From Botryosphaeria dothidea (taxonomy: Eukaryota; Ascomycota; Dothideomycetes; Botryosphaeriales; Botryosphaeriaceae), in contig WWBZ02000013.1 of assembly GCA_011503125.2 (NCBI GenBank), positions 723,501 to 787,500 of the forward strand: a stretch of DNA of 64,000 nt. Reading direction: 5' to 3'. Numbering within the stretch: the first letter of the stretch is position 1; every line of letters starts with the position of its first letter. Below the pieces are notes generated by a model. That model did no database searches, was not told where the DNA came from, and saw nothing but the letters and a program-made list of their open reading frames with translations. Shown piece after piece: positions 45,772-56,983 of the stretch. A program made the position numbers and the translations under genes.

Positions 45772-46718
45772 CTAGGTGTGCAGCACCTGGCTCTGAGTTC
45801 TGTATATCTCTATAGCCGGACAATCTGCAAGCGGCACCGCCGTCGGCTTCTCAATGCGTATTCTGAGATTCGAGCCCGGCGACTGTCCTGCGATGTACTC
45901 CTTGAACAGCACCCAAGCGAGCTTTTCTGCAAGAGCCTCCAATGTCTCAAAGCCCGTGTACTGTACCGCCTACGCAAATGCACACGCGCTGTCAGCAGCA
46001 GATTCCTCGCGGGTTCCACGTACCAGAAATCAAGCCTTTGTCTCACCTGCAGCACAAGATCCTCGACGACATCATACCCATCACCCGCCTCCTCGGAGAT
46101 CTTGTCAATCCAGACGCTGATCGAACACATCTGTTTCTTCGCCCGCTCGTTGCTATTGACCCCAATCAGCGTGGGCACCTTCACGTCCCGCACGTAGAGC
46201 ACCCGCGCCAGCCCCGTCAGCTCCGCGCCCCCTTCCTTGTAGAGCAGCGTCCACTCGACGCCCGCCCCGCTGCCCAGCGTGCTCGCCTTGGGGAACCGCA
46301 CGTCCATCTTGACGCCCTCCACCGCGCCCGCCGCCGCCGTCTTAATCACCGCCTCGCTGACCCTGCTCGCGACGTCCGGCCCGCTGAGCCACGCTTTCCC
46401 CGCGACGGCGTCGTCCATGCCCGCGAGTATGTTCTTGCTCAGGTGCCCGTAGTGCACGGTGCTGCCGTCGAGCGCGTCGCCGGCGGCGGCGGACGCGAAG
46501 CGGGCGCGCGAGGCGACGGTGACGGAGATGGAGAGCGGCTGCGCGCGGTCGGTGCGGCCCCAGACGTCGTGGCCGGCGCGTGCGACGAGGTTGAGCGACG
46601 AGAGCGAGACGGTGTCGGCGGTGGGGGGCCAGCGCGCGGCGACTTCGTGGGCCCAGAGCTGGATGGAGCGAGAGTAGTCGGGGTCCGTAGCGCGGGGAAT
46701 GCGGCCGGGCGTTGCCAT
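45772..46718 (-). CDS. FolB-type dihydroneopterin aldolase-like protein (tandem domain)
   Basis: Exons 46718-46047 and 45969-45772 give 289 residues. Two FolB/tunnelling-fold repeats are apparent: the first from LSSLNLVARAGHDVWGRTDR to SEAVIKTAAA, the second from ARVLYVRDVKVPTLIGVNSNERA through the second exon (GFETLEALAEKLAWVLF, IRIEKP). DHNA converts dihydroneopterin to 6-hydroxymethyl-dihydropterin in folate synthesis. Stand-alone tandem FolB proteins in fungi are separate from the trifunctional folate enzyme, so the role may differ. In the second repeat IEKPTAVPLAD keeps the family end motif. It is transcribed away from the SDR gene. The start was chosen at the first ATG; the frame is open further upstream without one. 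Confidence 0.82.
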
Positions 46719-47240
46719 TGTGAAAGGGCAGATGCAGTTTCGGGTGGGATCCAGCGTTCGAGATCGGAGGGAAGGTGGTGGAGTCGTGCTGTCTTGAGGG
46801 AAGGCAACTTTTCTAATTAGTTGGCGGGGCGTTGGAGGGGCAGCGAGACGGGCATCATCATAGCTTGCCCATCCAATGCGCCTTTTGCAAGGGAGAGAGC
46901 AATGTGACGTCTCTCCCAAAATAGACAGCTAAAATTCAGGCACGGTATCAATTCTCTCAATCAGACATCAATCAAACGGAGCGGCTCGAACGACATCTAT
47001 CCGACAAGCTCATTCGCAGACAGCTGATACGGGATCGACGCCCAGGGTCCAGGCCGGCGGTTACATCACGTTGCTTGAGACGCACCGCGTAGCAACTCCA
47101 GCTCCGCAACCGCACGCGCGAAAGTTCAAGGAGCCTAAACAACCAGGCGCAAAAGCTGACTGGACTCCGCGCGCAATAAAAGGGACTCCCCCTCCTCCCC
47201 ACACTCTTCCGCTTCAATCCTCCCAAACGGAACCGCGACC
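46719..47240. other. Divergent promoter, FolB-type gene and SDR gene
   Basis: Bidirectional spacer of about 520 bases. An AATAAAAG at about 47176 is a possible TATA element for the SDR gene. Nothing else recognised. Confidence 0.6.
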
Positions 47241-48437
47241 ATGGCCACCTCCACCACCACGACGAAAACCACCCCACCAATCTCGCTGCCGCAGGCCCCG
47301 CGCAAGCCCAAGCCCTGGCACGCCCACGTCACGCTCGACCTGCTCGCCGACATCGCCAACCGCTCCATCCTGCACCCCTTCATCGCGTGCCTGATCCCGC
47401 TGTGCCTGCGCGCCGTCGGCACGCCCGCGACGTGGCTGCGCTTCCAGGTCGCGTGCACCTACGCTATCGCGCTGACGCTGCACGCCCTCTTCCTGCACTG
47501 GGGGCGGCGCGTGGCGTTCGGGGCGGCGCGGTGCGTCGACCTGGCCGACGAGGTCGTCGTGGTGACGGGCGGGGCGCGCGGGCTGGGCCTGCTGGTGGCC
47601 GAGGTGTACGGGATGAGGGGCGCGAGCGTGGCGGTGCTGGACGTGGTGCCCGGGGTGGAGGAGGAGCTGGAGACGAAAGGGATCGCGTACTACCGCTGCG
47701 ACGTGGGCGAGCGGGAGGAGGTGGAGGAGGCGTACGGGAGGATCGAGGAAGATGTACGTAGGAACAACCTCCAAATGGGGACGCCAATTCAATGTGCATA
47801 TTTGCTGATACCGGAGTTTCTTTCTTGGAAATTATAGCTCGGCACCCCGACCATCCTGATCAACAATGCTGGCGTTGTGAACGGAAAACCGCTACTTGAA
47901 TTGTCGCCGGCAGACCTGGAGCGCAACTTCCGAATCAACCTCCTCGCACACTTCAACACCATTCAAACATTCCTCCCGGGCATGCTCGACGCACAAAACG
48001 GCGGCACTATTGTCACGGTTTCCAGCGTACTCGGCAAAGTCGGCGCAGCCTGTCTATCCGATTACACGGCCGCAAAGGCAGGCCTCATCGCGATGCATAC
48101 GTCTCTGCAGGCTGAGCTGAAGCAGTCGAAAAAGCCTGGCGCGAAAAACATCCGCACCATTCTTGTAGCACCGGGACAGCTGAGGACTCGGCTGTTTGGA
48201 GAGCTGGAAACACCTTCGAGCTTCCTTGCTCCCATCGTTGAGCCCGTCCAAGTTGCGCAGGCAATCATCAGGACCGTGGATGCAGGCGAGGGCGGTGACA
48301 TCAGTTTCCCGCTATATGCAAGATGGATGGAGTGGATGACCGTCTTGCCGTCGGGTCTGCAGTGGATAATACGAGGACTCAGCGGCGTGGACGACGCCAT
48401 GAATAATTTTGGCGTGGAAAAGAACAAGGACGCATAG
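47241..48437 (+). CDS. Membrane-anchored short-chain dehydrogenase/reductase
   Basis: Exons 47241-47753 and 47838-48437 give 370 residues. Two hydrophobic segments in the N-terminal 90 residues (FIACLIPLCLRAVG, VACTYAIALTLHALFL) anchor it in a membrane, as in ER/lipid-droplet retinol or 17-beta-hydroxysteroid dehydrogenases. The classical SDR core is complete: TGGARGLG (109-116), NNAG (180-183), catalytic Ser233/234, Tyr247 and Lys251 in YTAAK. D135-like Asp after the second strand (VAVLDVVPG) predicts NAD preference. It probably oxidises or reduces a lipid alcohol or ketone; the substrate is not known. Confidence 0.9.
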
Positions 48438-49632
48438 CACATGCAAGCAGGGGAGACTGTGTTCCAACAATGTCTCCTATTAATTTGTACTAATTTGTAC
48501 TATGAAGGTCATTACAGATGACATTTATCAATGAAACCAAAGGCTTCGAAAACATGAAACTAAGTCTTCATAATGTTAGCTTGGGTTCGACTGAGATAGA
48601 TGCGAACAAGAAACACGAGTGTTGTAAGGATCAGACATCCAAGGAAGATTGAGCTCTCAATGACCGTCTAAGATGGGTTCTTATGCGACGGCTAGAGTGA
48701 AAACTGCGAATGTGGTAAAGATTTCATCATGAAAGGGTAGTGTGCAAAAAAAAGAAAAACAGTTTTAACTGACATTTGAAAGATGTCCCGAGCGCGTTGC
48801 GTAGTTAGCAAAAAGCGCACGTTTTCGAGCTACAGCTTCCAGCGCGCAGAGCACCTCCACAACCCGATTCCAATATCAAGTATCGGCACGAGAACAACGA
48901 TGACCAGGTTCTGAACTTATGACAAGGCAGCGTGGTGCTGTTGCGACGTCGTAGCTGAGCGAGAGCGCGAGATCTATCAGGTGTGGAACTACAATCTTCA
49001 AGGCGTTAGCAAAGCTCGCTATCGCTTCAAGCATGCTTGGCGGCGGTGAATGAGTGTCAGACAACGTTTACTGGCAAGTAGCAGGACCCGTGCGAGGGGT
49101 CCCGGACAGACAGTTTTCCTCAAGGTCGACTCAGTTGGGAAAAGAAGACATGTTCTAAGGTTGTCATCATTCAAAGGGGAGCGCGCCGTCGCGGGAGCGC
49201 ATGCAGGGAGGAGGATGTCCTTACCATTCAGAGAAACAAGACGAGGACATTGCGCGTCGGCAGCACATCATGGGTGCGCATGGCGTGCAGGTGGTTGTTG
49301 ACGTTGCTGCAGAAAAAAGTTTGGAGATCGAAAGCCGGCGAAGGAAATCTTATAGTGGTCGGAGAAACGCTCGGCCACTAACGCCGATCGAGCTTAGCCG
49401 CCCACCAGCCACGCTTACTCATCGCGGCCTCTCCTGCTTGCGACGCGAGGCCGCGATTTTTCTGCGATGACGACGAAAACAGCACTGTTGATCTCGCTGA
49501 TTCATGAGTTCGTGGACAGCGCAACAGACCAACTGTCTCCACATAGAGTTCTCGTTTGCTTTCCGAGGCGTGCGTGGTACGGGAATGGAATCACATGTTA
49601 TTCTCTTCGCATATCATTTTCTTTTCGCAATT
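48438..49632. other. Convergent intergenic region, no gene seen
   Basis: AT-rich to 48800, then mixed. Frames around 49050-49470 have no coding character. Confidence 0.6.
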
Positions 49633-50934
49633 CTAAGCATGCTGTTGAAGCCAGCCGAGCATCTGTCCATACGCAATCTGCTGTTCCGACATGATCTTGG
49701 AATCATCATAGTCTCCGAGCACCGCGAAACCTGTGATATCACATAAGCAATTTGATCACCTTTAAGTGGCGGCAGGGACATACCGTGAGGGACGCCCGAG
49801 TACGTTTTGATCTCGTGTTCGACTCCGTTCTTCTCAAGTGCATCCTTGGCAGCAGTAGCCAGTTCCTCGGGGAACACGGGGTCGTTTTCAACCAGGGCTA
49901 ATGACACAGGAACCTGAATAGCGGCCAACTCTTCCTTGGTCATCGTGGTAGCTATGCCTGTTAGTAATTGGTGTTGACTTGCACTGTCATCCGGGAAACA
50001 CTTACGATGAGCCGCAGCGGCGACCTTGATCTCAGGTCCCTTCTCAACCTCGCCGCTCTCAACATCCTGAGGCTTGCTCTCCTGACCCCACGCAACAGTG
50101 TCGGGGTGCTTTCCAGCCAGCGTCAGAATGTACCGAGCACCGAAGCAGTAGCCAGCGCCGTAGATACCTCCGCCGTTCGCAATCGCATCGGCAAACTCCT
50201 CCTTGGCGCCCTCGATAGTCTTGTGGAGGATCGGAAGCACCTTCTCGGGGGTGTGGCGTGCGAGCCACATGTCCAGCATGAATGCCTTGGTCGTCTGGGC
50301 CAGTCCGAGCTTGAGCTGTTCGACGAAGCTCGGCTGCTCATTGGACGGCATCGTCGCATTGGGAGCCGGGTCGCCCTCGAACCTAGTCTGAGCTTAGCGA
50401 CCGTGTGCCGCGCATCCGCGGATACGACGGCGAACTCACTGGTCTGGCATCACCACGAGGAAACCCTCCTTCGCATACTTGTCTGCCTGAATCTGGTTGT
50501 TCGTGGACTTGATGCCCGTGCCGCCGGTGAGGAGGAGTAGGAGCTTCGAGGGTGCATGCGGGTAGTCGCTGGGTTTCGCAATGTAGACCTAACGCATTTC
50601 TCAGGGTTGCTCATGTTTGGGCTGGCTGTAGACGTACGTCAACGCCGTTGAGCTTGGTGATTTCCTAAGGCAAGTAAGTACACGGCATGTCCGACAAGTG
50701 CGACTGTACAAACCCCGGTGGCAACCTCGCCGGCAGCTTTATCTATGTTAGCTGTGGTTTCTGCTCGTGATAGCAGGCGACATACGGGTGGGCCGATCAC
50801 TTGCGCAGTGTTCCTGCGACGCAATTAGTGAGAGAATGAAAAGATGGGGAGAGCCGTACGGTCATGGTGGGTTGCGGAGTATCCTCCTGTGCGAAGCTCT
50901 CGGGGGCTCTGGTCGCTACGTCTTGGTCAGCCAT
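49633..50934 (-). CDS. Dienelactone hydrolase-family protein
   Basis: Eight exons: 50934-50860, 50813-50786, 50736-50714, 50664-50638, 50588-50440, 50382-50006, 49957-49784 and 49730-49633, giving 316 residues. Exons 2-4 are only 28, 23 and 27 nt, yet all phases fit and they restore the family N-terminal segment (CASDRPTPAGEV, KLNGVD). The alpha/beta-hydrolase triad is Cys180 in GAGYCFGARY, Asp in ENDPVFPEE and His in GVPHGFAV. Family members cleave cyclic esters such as dienelactone from aromatic breakdown; many fungal ones are of unknown substrate. No targeting signal. Confidence 0.88.
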
Positions 50935-51272
50935 GGTGTGGAGTTGATTCCAAGAGACGCAGTTGCAGAGCGCAAGAGAGAACAATGGGCGCGACGACGC
51001 GGTGACGAATAGGCCAGGGTTTCGAGGCCCGTGCGGCGGGGCGGAGCGGGGTCGGCGAATCGGTGTCTGGCACAGCATTCCACCGATCGCAAGACATCTA
51101 GTAGGCGAATCACTTTTTGATTCTTTCCCTCCCAAAATCCCAGGGGCCTTTTCCTCTCTCTCCGTTCTTTCCTCCCATGGCAATTCCATATCATGCAACA
51201 TGGTAGTCTATATGCAAATAAAGTGCAGCTTCCCTAACAAAGAAATCCGGTTCGACATGTTTGCCCTCACAC
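50935..51272. other. Intergenic spacer
   Basis: Holds the promoter of the dienelactone hydrolase gene and the 3' flank of threonine synthase; no distinct motif. Confidence 0.6.
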
Positions 51273-53124
51273 TTATGCTGCAAGCTTTTCCTCCTCGACC
51301 CTCTTGATAACAAGACTCCTGATGCCCGCAAGCCCCTCGCTCTTCTTCACAACAGTGACGCGCTTCTCCTTCTGCTCGAGACCAATAAATTGCTCGGGGA
51401 GCACCGTCGCGAAGTCGAACTCGGGCTGGTCCTTAAGCGCAAGCTGCACGGCTTGCGAGAACTTGGCTGGGTGAGCCGTCGCCAGGGAGATGTGGTGGCA
51501 GCCGGGGGCAGGCGCGCGTTCGACGCTGCGCTGGGATGCGGCAATGCCGATGGCACTGTGAGGATCGAGGATGTAGTTACCCTTAGTCGTCAGCGTACCG
51601 GCAGTGCCATGGTTGGCAGCGGCCTTGGGCGCCGACTGCAATGCAGTAGCGACGTAGGTCGACTTGATTGTCTCGAGCGTCTGCTCGTCCGACACGCGCT
51701 CTGACTCGAAGTCGGCCTTGGCCGCGGCCAAGATATCGGCCTCGACGGCGAAGCCGTTGCCACTCTTGAGGTCGTTGAGCCAGCCACGCACGCGGTCGCC
51801 GGCAACCTTGCGCTTCTCTGGGATGGACGAATCCGAGGCGCCGTGGACCTCGTAGGCGAGGAACCAGAGGAGGCGCTCAAAGTTGCTAGACACGAGAATG
51901 TCCATGGCCGGGGAAAGCGTCTCCTTGACACCAGCCTCGTGCGCCTTGACACCATCGGCAGGAATGCCGCCTACCGCCTCGGCACCGTGGACGGGCTTCT
52001 TCTCGTAGTGGCCACTCTTCCAGAAGCGGTCGAGGATGTCATTCTCGTTGGTGGCGATGACGAGCTTCTCGACAGGCAGGCCCATGCGCTTGGCGAAGTA
52101 GCCAGCGAGGATATCGCCGAAGTTACCCGTAGGAACAACGAAGCGCACGGCAGCACCGGAGGTATAGGAGGCGGAGCGGATCAGGGAGAAGTAGGCGGCG
52201 AAGTAATATGTGATTTGGGCGAGGATGCGGGCCCAGTTGATGGAGTTGACGGCGGCGAGGCGGCGCGTCTTGTTGATGGCTTCGTCGGCGAAAAGCGCCT
52301 TGACAAAGTCCTGTACGGTGGTGTGAGATCAGGTCGTCTTAGGCTAGGTGTCTGGAAAAATCATCTTACCTGGCAGTCGTCAAAGGTACCATCCACGGCC
52401 AGGTTGTGCACATTGGCGTCCAGAACCGTCGTCATCTGTGCCTCCTGGATGGGGCTGACCTTGCCCTGGGGGTGCATGATGAAGACCGACACATCCTTCT
52501 TACCGCGCAGACCGTAGATGGCGGCTGAACCGGTATCACCGCTAGTGGCGCCAATGACGGTCAAATGTTCCTTCTCGCCCTCGGTCTTGCCCTGATTCCG
52601 CCTGACCAAGAAGTATTCAAACAGGTTGCCCAGGAACTGCAAGGCGACATCTTTGAAAGCGAAGGTCGGGCCATGGAAGAGCTCGAGGAGGTGGATGTTG
52701 CGCTTCTCGTCAAGGGTGACGGTTGGTGTGCGGTCGGCGGCACGGAAGGTGGAGTAACTCTTCCGGATGAGTTCCTTCAGGTCTTGGGCGGGGATCTCGG
52801 AGGGGGAGATGTAGAGAGAAAAGATGGCAAAGGCTAGCTCCTCGAAGGAGTAGTCCTTCCAGGCAGTGGCCCAGTCGGCGGGCAGAGCGGGGATCTTCTC
52901 GGGGATGAACAGGCCGCCGTCGTTGGCGAGACCCTTCAGAACAACCTCCTCGAAAGACAGCTGGGGAATTGCAAGTGTTAGCGCTTTATTGCTTCGCGGC
53001 GGGGCGCAGGAGAGCGGGATGTTTTATTTTCTTTGGGCGAGAGAACAGGGTGGCGAAGGGGACGTACATCATAGGATCCTCCCCGAGTGCTGAGGTAGCG
53101 TTGTGACGGAGTATGCGAGGCCAT
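51273..53124 (-). CDS. thr4: Threonine synthase
   Basis: Exons 53124-53068, 52960-52370 and 52310-51273 give 561 residues, slightly longer than yeast Thr4. The enzyme turns O-phosphohomoserine into threonine with PLP. The start [16 protein letters not shown] and the YLSTRG motif are typical of the fungal/bacterial class-1 enzymes. The PLP lysine is K122 in [23 protein letters not shown] binds the cofactor phosphate, and [13 protein letters not shown] and [12 protein letters not shown] are further landmarks. Cytosolic. A TGAGTC at 53161, about 40 bases upstream of the ATG, matches six of seven bases of a Gcn4/CpcA site. Confidence 0.95.
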
Positions 53125-54824
53125 TGAGAGATTGTGTATTGGATGAATTGGGGGAGCGGGTGAGTCTGGCGTGGCTCTCCAAAATGTTGTTACTCGATGA
53201 CTGGCTCGTTCGCCGCGGGAATGCGCCCTTTGGGCCCCGCCGACGCCGATGTTCGGCGCCTGCACAAGCCACCTTTCTTTCCCTTCACGGTCCAATCACA
53301 CCAGCCTCGTCCTCCACCCACAAACGTCCGACCACCTACCGGCCGACTTTCGCAACCCATTTCCTGGAATGGAAGAGTCGGCGCCCGAAGACCACGCTTC
53401 CAAGCAAAGTCTACCACATAATCAGCCTCGAGGCCTTCTTGCTGTAGGCCATCTCGAAACCGCGCAACACCCCTCCGTCTGAATTCCAACGGGCCTCCAG
53501 TCGCGCGTGAATTGGTGCTGGAAGGACCATGCAGAGAGCCGAACCAGCCTCCCACGATCCTGTTTAAGCTCACCACCCTGATCAGGGAAAAATGCTTCGC
53601 TGATTCTTGAGCGGAGGCCGAGGGGCTTCTGCAACCACTTGATGGACTTGACTTCAAGCCTTTTTTCACTGACCCTGCTGCGGTTGCGATGGCTGGCTGG
53701 CGCGACGTGGGAGACACTTGAGCCGTGCGGTGAAGGCGGCAATATCACCCTACGCGAAGGAAGATCACATATCGCTCAGTGCCTGGATGCCGTGATGGAT
53801 TGTTGCACAGGCAGCAGACATTCTCCCTAAACCATTCGTCCTCCCGGAAATAAGGGAAAGAGCTGTATTGGCAAGGATGGATGTAGTACGGAAAGGCCAG
53901 CCTGCTCAAGTCGTATGCATTTATGAACAGTACATACGTGCCTGAAGCCATTTTTGATTGAAACCTTGCGTCGGTTCCGACTCTCCCCACCCAATGCCGT
54001 GCTGCGCGTATGCATGCCTCCGAAATTAGATCAATCACGGTTGTTGTTTGTGACGATGGCGAGGTGTCGTTCGGAACATTGTGTAGTGATGGCATTTATG
54101 CACCTTCTTGTAATTCAGTAGCGTAAATGCTTCTTTCCCCCGCAGCTCTCACCAAATGCAACTGAGGAGAGGGGCAGAGAGTCGCGCTCCTGTTCGGGTA
54201 CAGACGTTGTGATTCGGCAGAGTTAGTCTGGTGCGCGTCATACCAGAAATACGAGGGTTCCAGACCCTTACGTCCTGCAGGGCAGTTGGGCAGGAGCGCG
54301 AGAGGAACACACAGATCACTCCCGCCCACTCGACCCCGGTCAGACTTGCAGCGGGAAGGCTCGCCCCGAAACACGCGGAGATCGTCGCTCGTGGCCGATT
54401 TGGCCATTACGTGGTGGCTGCTTGTTGGGCGGCAACGACTACCTGCACCTCCCGTCATGCTTGAGCCCTGCATTATTCCCTCGCCATCTCGTGCATAAGC
54501 TACTTCCGGTGTTTTACTCTCACACAGCAGGCGTTTCTGCACAGCTTAGGCTTTTAACCTGTCTTTCCCCAAAATTATTTCGGGTCCGCTTCCGGGTGGA
54601 TAAATGTGCTGGGGCCAGAGCAAGGAGAAGCCGGGCTATTGCGAGCAAAGAAACACCCAAACGAGGCGCAACCAAGAGTCATACAGCTCGGCGGTGTCAC
54701 AAAGCCTTCCTCCCACGTTTCCACTAATCGAAATGCCATGATCATCAAGACGACGTAGGAAATCCCAGCAAAAGCATTTGTATCATGGTTATAGTATTTA
54801 CCCTGCTTTTTGTCTTCTTGATTC
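53125..54824. other. Intergenic, no protein gene seen
   Basis: Between threonine synthase and the tRNA gene there are frames on both strands without domains. No further tRNA could be found. Confidence 0.6.
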
Positions 54825-54929
54825 GCCGTAGTGGCCGAGTGGTTAAGGCGGCAGATTTAAGTAGGCTTGCACCAAGTCTTTTAAACTCTGCTACAGTAAT
54901 GTGCATGCGTTCGAACCGCATCTACGGCA
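54825..54929 (+). tRNA. tRNA-Leu(UAA) with intron
   Basis: Acceptor arms GCCGTAG and CTACGGC pair fully. The D arm (GGCCGAGTGGTTAAGGC) carries the A box. The anticodon stem GCAGA/TCTGC encloses loop bases TT, anticodon TAA, G37, a 24-nt intron at 54862-54885 and C38. A short variable hairpin (ACA/TGT) marks a class II tRNA, and the T arm ATGCG-TTCGAAC-CGCAT holds the B box. The intron contains TTTTAAA, able to pair with the anticodon as in other leucine tRNA introns. Discriminator base is A. Confidence 0.95.
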
Positions 54930-56983
54930 ATATCTTTTTTGCCCTTGAACGGCCTGTGTCTGGTTAGGCGCAGGTCCGGGGCTGTGTGGAGTCTGAAGGG
55001 CGGGCGGTATACATGACGACATATCTTTTTGCGGCCACCGACTGGCCGCAACCACAGGCCCCGGACCACACATAACGAGCGATTCAAGGGGTCGCGGCAG
55101 TGCGACCCGGCCACCAGGTCGTCCTCGTTTATCGGGGAAGAGCAACAAAGGGCGCCACGGGCATGCTTTCTCGTGAGGAAGCGCGGGAAGTCAGAGCTAA
55201 AGGGAGGCCCTCCCGCGGCCGCGGGATCGGTACCGTAGAGGGCTGTTTGTGAACGCAGGTGGCAGCAGGGCGGCAGGGAGGCGCAGCTCAGTCAAACATC
55301 TTCGAACGTCGTCGGGGCAGTCTCGCAGAGGTTCCGGACGGTACGGATTGCTTCGCGCATGGCCCGCATCCGCTACCCGCGGCCGCGCTGGCTTGGTGGA
55401 TGCGGATTTGGAGCAGGTGTCATCGGGACGAGTGGCCCGGTCGGCCGGTGCGCGCCCTCCATCCCCCTTGGCCTGCGTCCCCGACGCTGCGCATGGAAAT
55501 AAGGAACAGTGCCCCGACCTTCCCCGGGCATGCTTGATTAGCCGGCGTCCTTCAGCTGGTGGGTGGTGGTCCCGCGGAGTGGCGCCGCTTGGAGAAGAGA
55601 AGGCGCGTGGTCGGCGGGCGTGACGTCGTTTCGAGCAGGCGCACCACACACCACACCACACCTGCCACTTCCCTCTAAGCACCCAAAGTCGTCGTCGGCG
55701 TCGGCGTCGGTGCTTGTGCCCGCGGCCACTGCCCGCCTGCAGCCCTGCCTGCTTGCCTGCGCACAACCCTCCTCATCCCTCATCCCTCCGTCCTGGCGTG
55801 AGCACTGCTGCACTGCCTGCTCTCTGCGCCGCACGACAGTGGAGCCCTGCGACTGCGAGCATCTCGATCCTTTCATCCTTCTCCGTCTCACAGACCTTCT
55901 TTCTCTCGAGCTCGGGCTGAGTTTCTGCCGGGACGCCTCACCCCACGGCTGCGTCATTTTGCTTTTTCCTGAGCCCCCAACTTCAAGGCCTTTCTTCACA
56001 CATCGGCCCTATACCGCGAGCGCAAATCTCCGGCTCGATATTGGACTATCGCCAGACAGGCATGGCCAGCAGGGCGCCTGGGGAGATCTGAGCGCCTTTC
56101 GAGCAACAACCAATCGAAGCCTGCATGCAAGCCAGCCCGGAGAGGGAAAAAGCATGCCAGTCAAGCCAAGATCCGCCCGACCCAGTGTAAAACGGTGTGC
56201 CCACTAAGATCGGCGCTATTTTTCTTCAGCGGCCTAGCCTTCCCAGTACTTTGCGCCGCAAGACGTCTTCTCTTCATTATTCTTCAATGGTGCAGCAATG
56301 CCTCGAGCTGGTCGTGTCTCCCAGAGGACATTTGTTTTTCGCCTTGACCCTCGCCACCAACTTGCCCTGCAGTACTTTATGTCGTGCTATTTCATGGGTC
56401 GTACTTGCCATACGTGGTTAGTGAGATAACCCCGATAGCTCCAGCTACCCAGTCTCTCGAAATTCCGAAGTCGGGTGCTTCGCATTACGCGCAGTGAGGA
56501 CTGCCCGAAAGTGCATTGCAGCCTGCCCTTCCTACGTGGGGGAGCTGAAGCAGTCGTCCGGACGCCAGCGCACGAGCGTGCTCAGGGCGTTCAAGTCGGG
56601 ATGGATACTTCCACTGCCCCTTGGCGAGTACTATCGCCTCGGCTGGAATTGTCCTGGGGAACACCTAGATAATCATGAAACACGTTCAAATGCGACTCAG
56701 CATTATCGAGTGGCGTGGCATCCAGAAGGAAGCGCTTGCTTTTTAATGACTTACGCGACCTCTTCAGTGAAAGGCTAATCCCCATGCTCTGTGCAGGTTC
56801 ATTCCACTGTCGATGCGCCATCCCGGATGAGAAGCAGCATTACTTCGAGCTTCGTAGTAAAGAATTCCTCGCCTGAAGGTGGATCCAATTCCACAAGTCT
56901 CCCTTCGACTTGCGCCCCGAGAAAGAGAGCACAGCACCGGCTAGTCTCCAAGAATACTTCAATGCTAAACCGTCGATTCTCTG
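54930..56983. other. Intergenic, no gene seen
   Basis: GC-rich with pyrimidine-rich parts (55560-56000) and a short ACACC repeat near 55645. Frames here are compositional. The right end is the 3' flank of the regulator gene. Confidence 0.55.
54935..54940 (+). terminator. Pol III terminator of the tRNA gene
   Basis: T6 run six bases after the tRNA 3' end. Confidence 0.8.
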
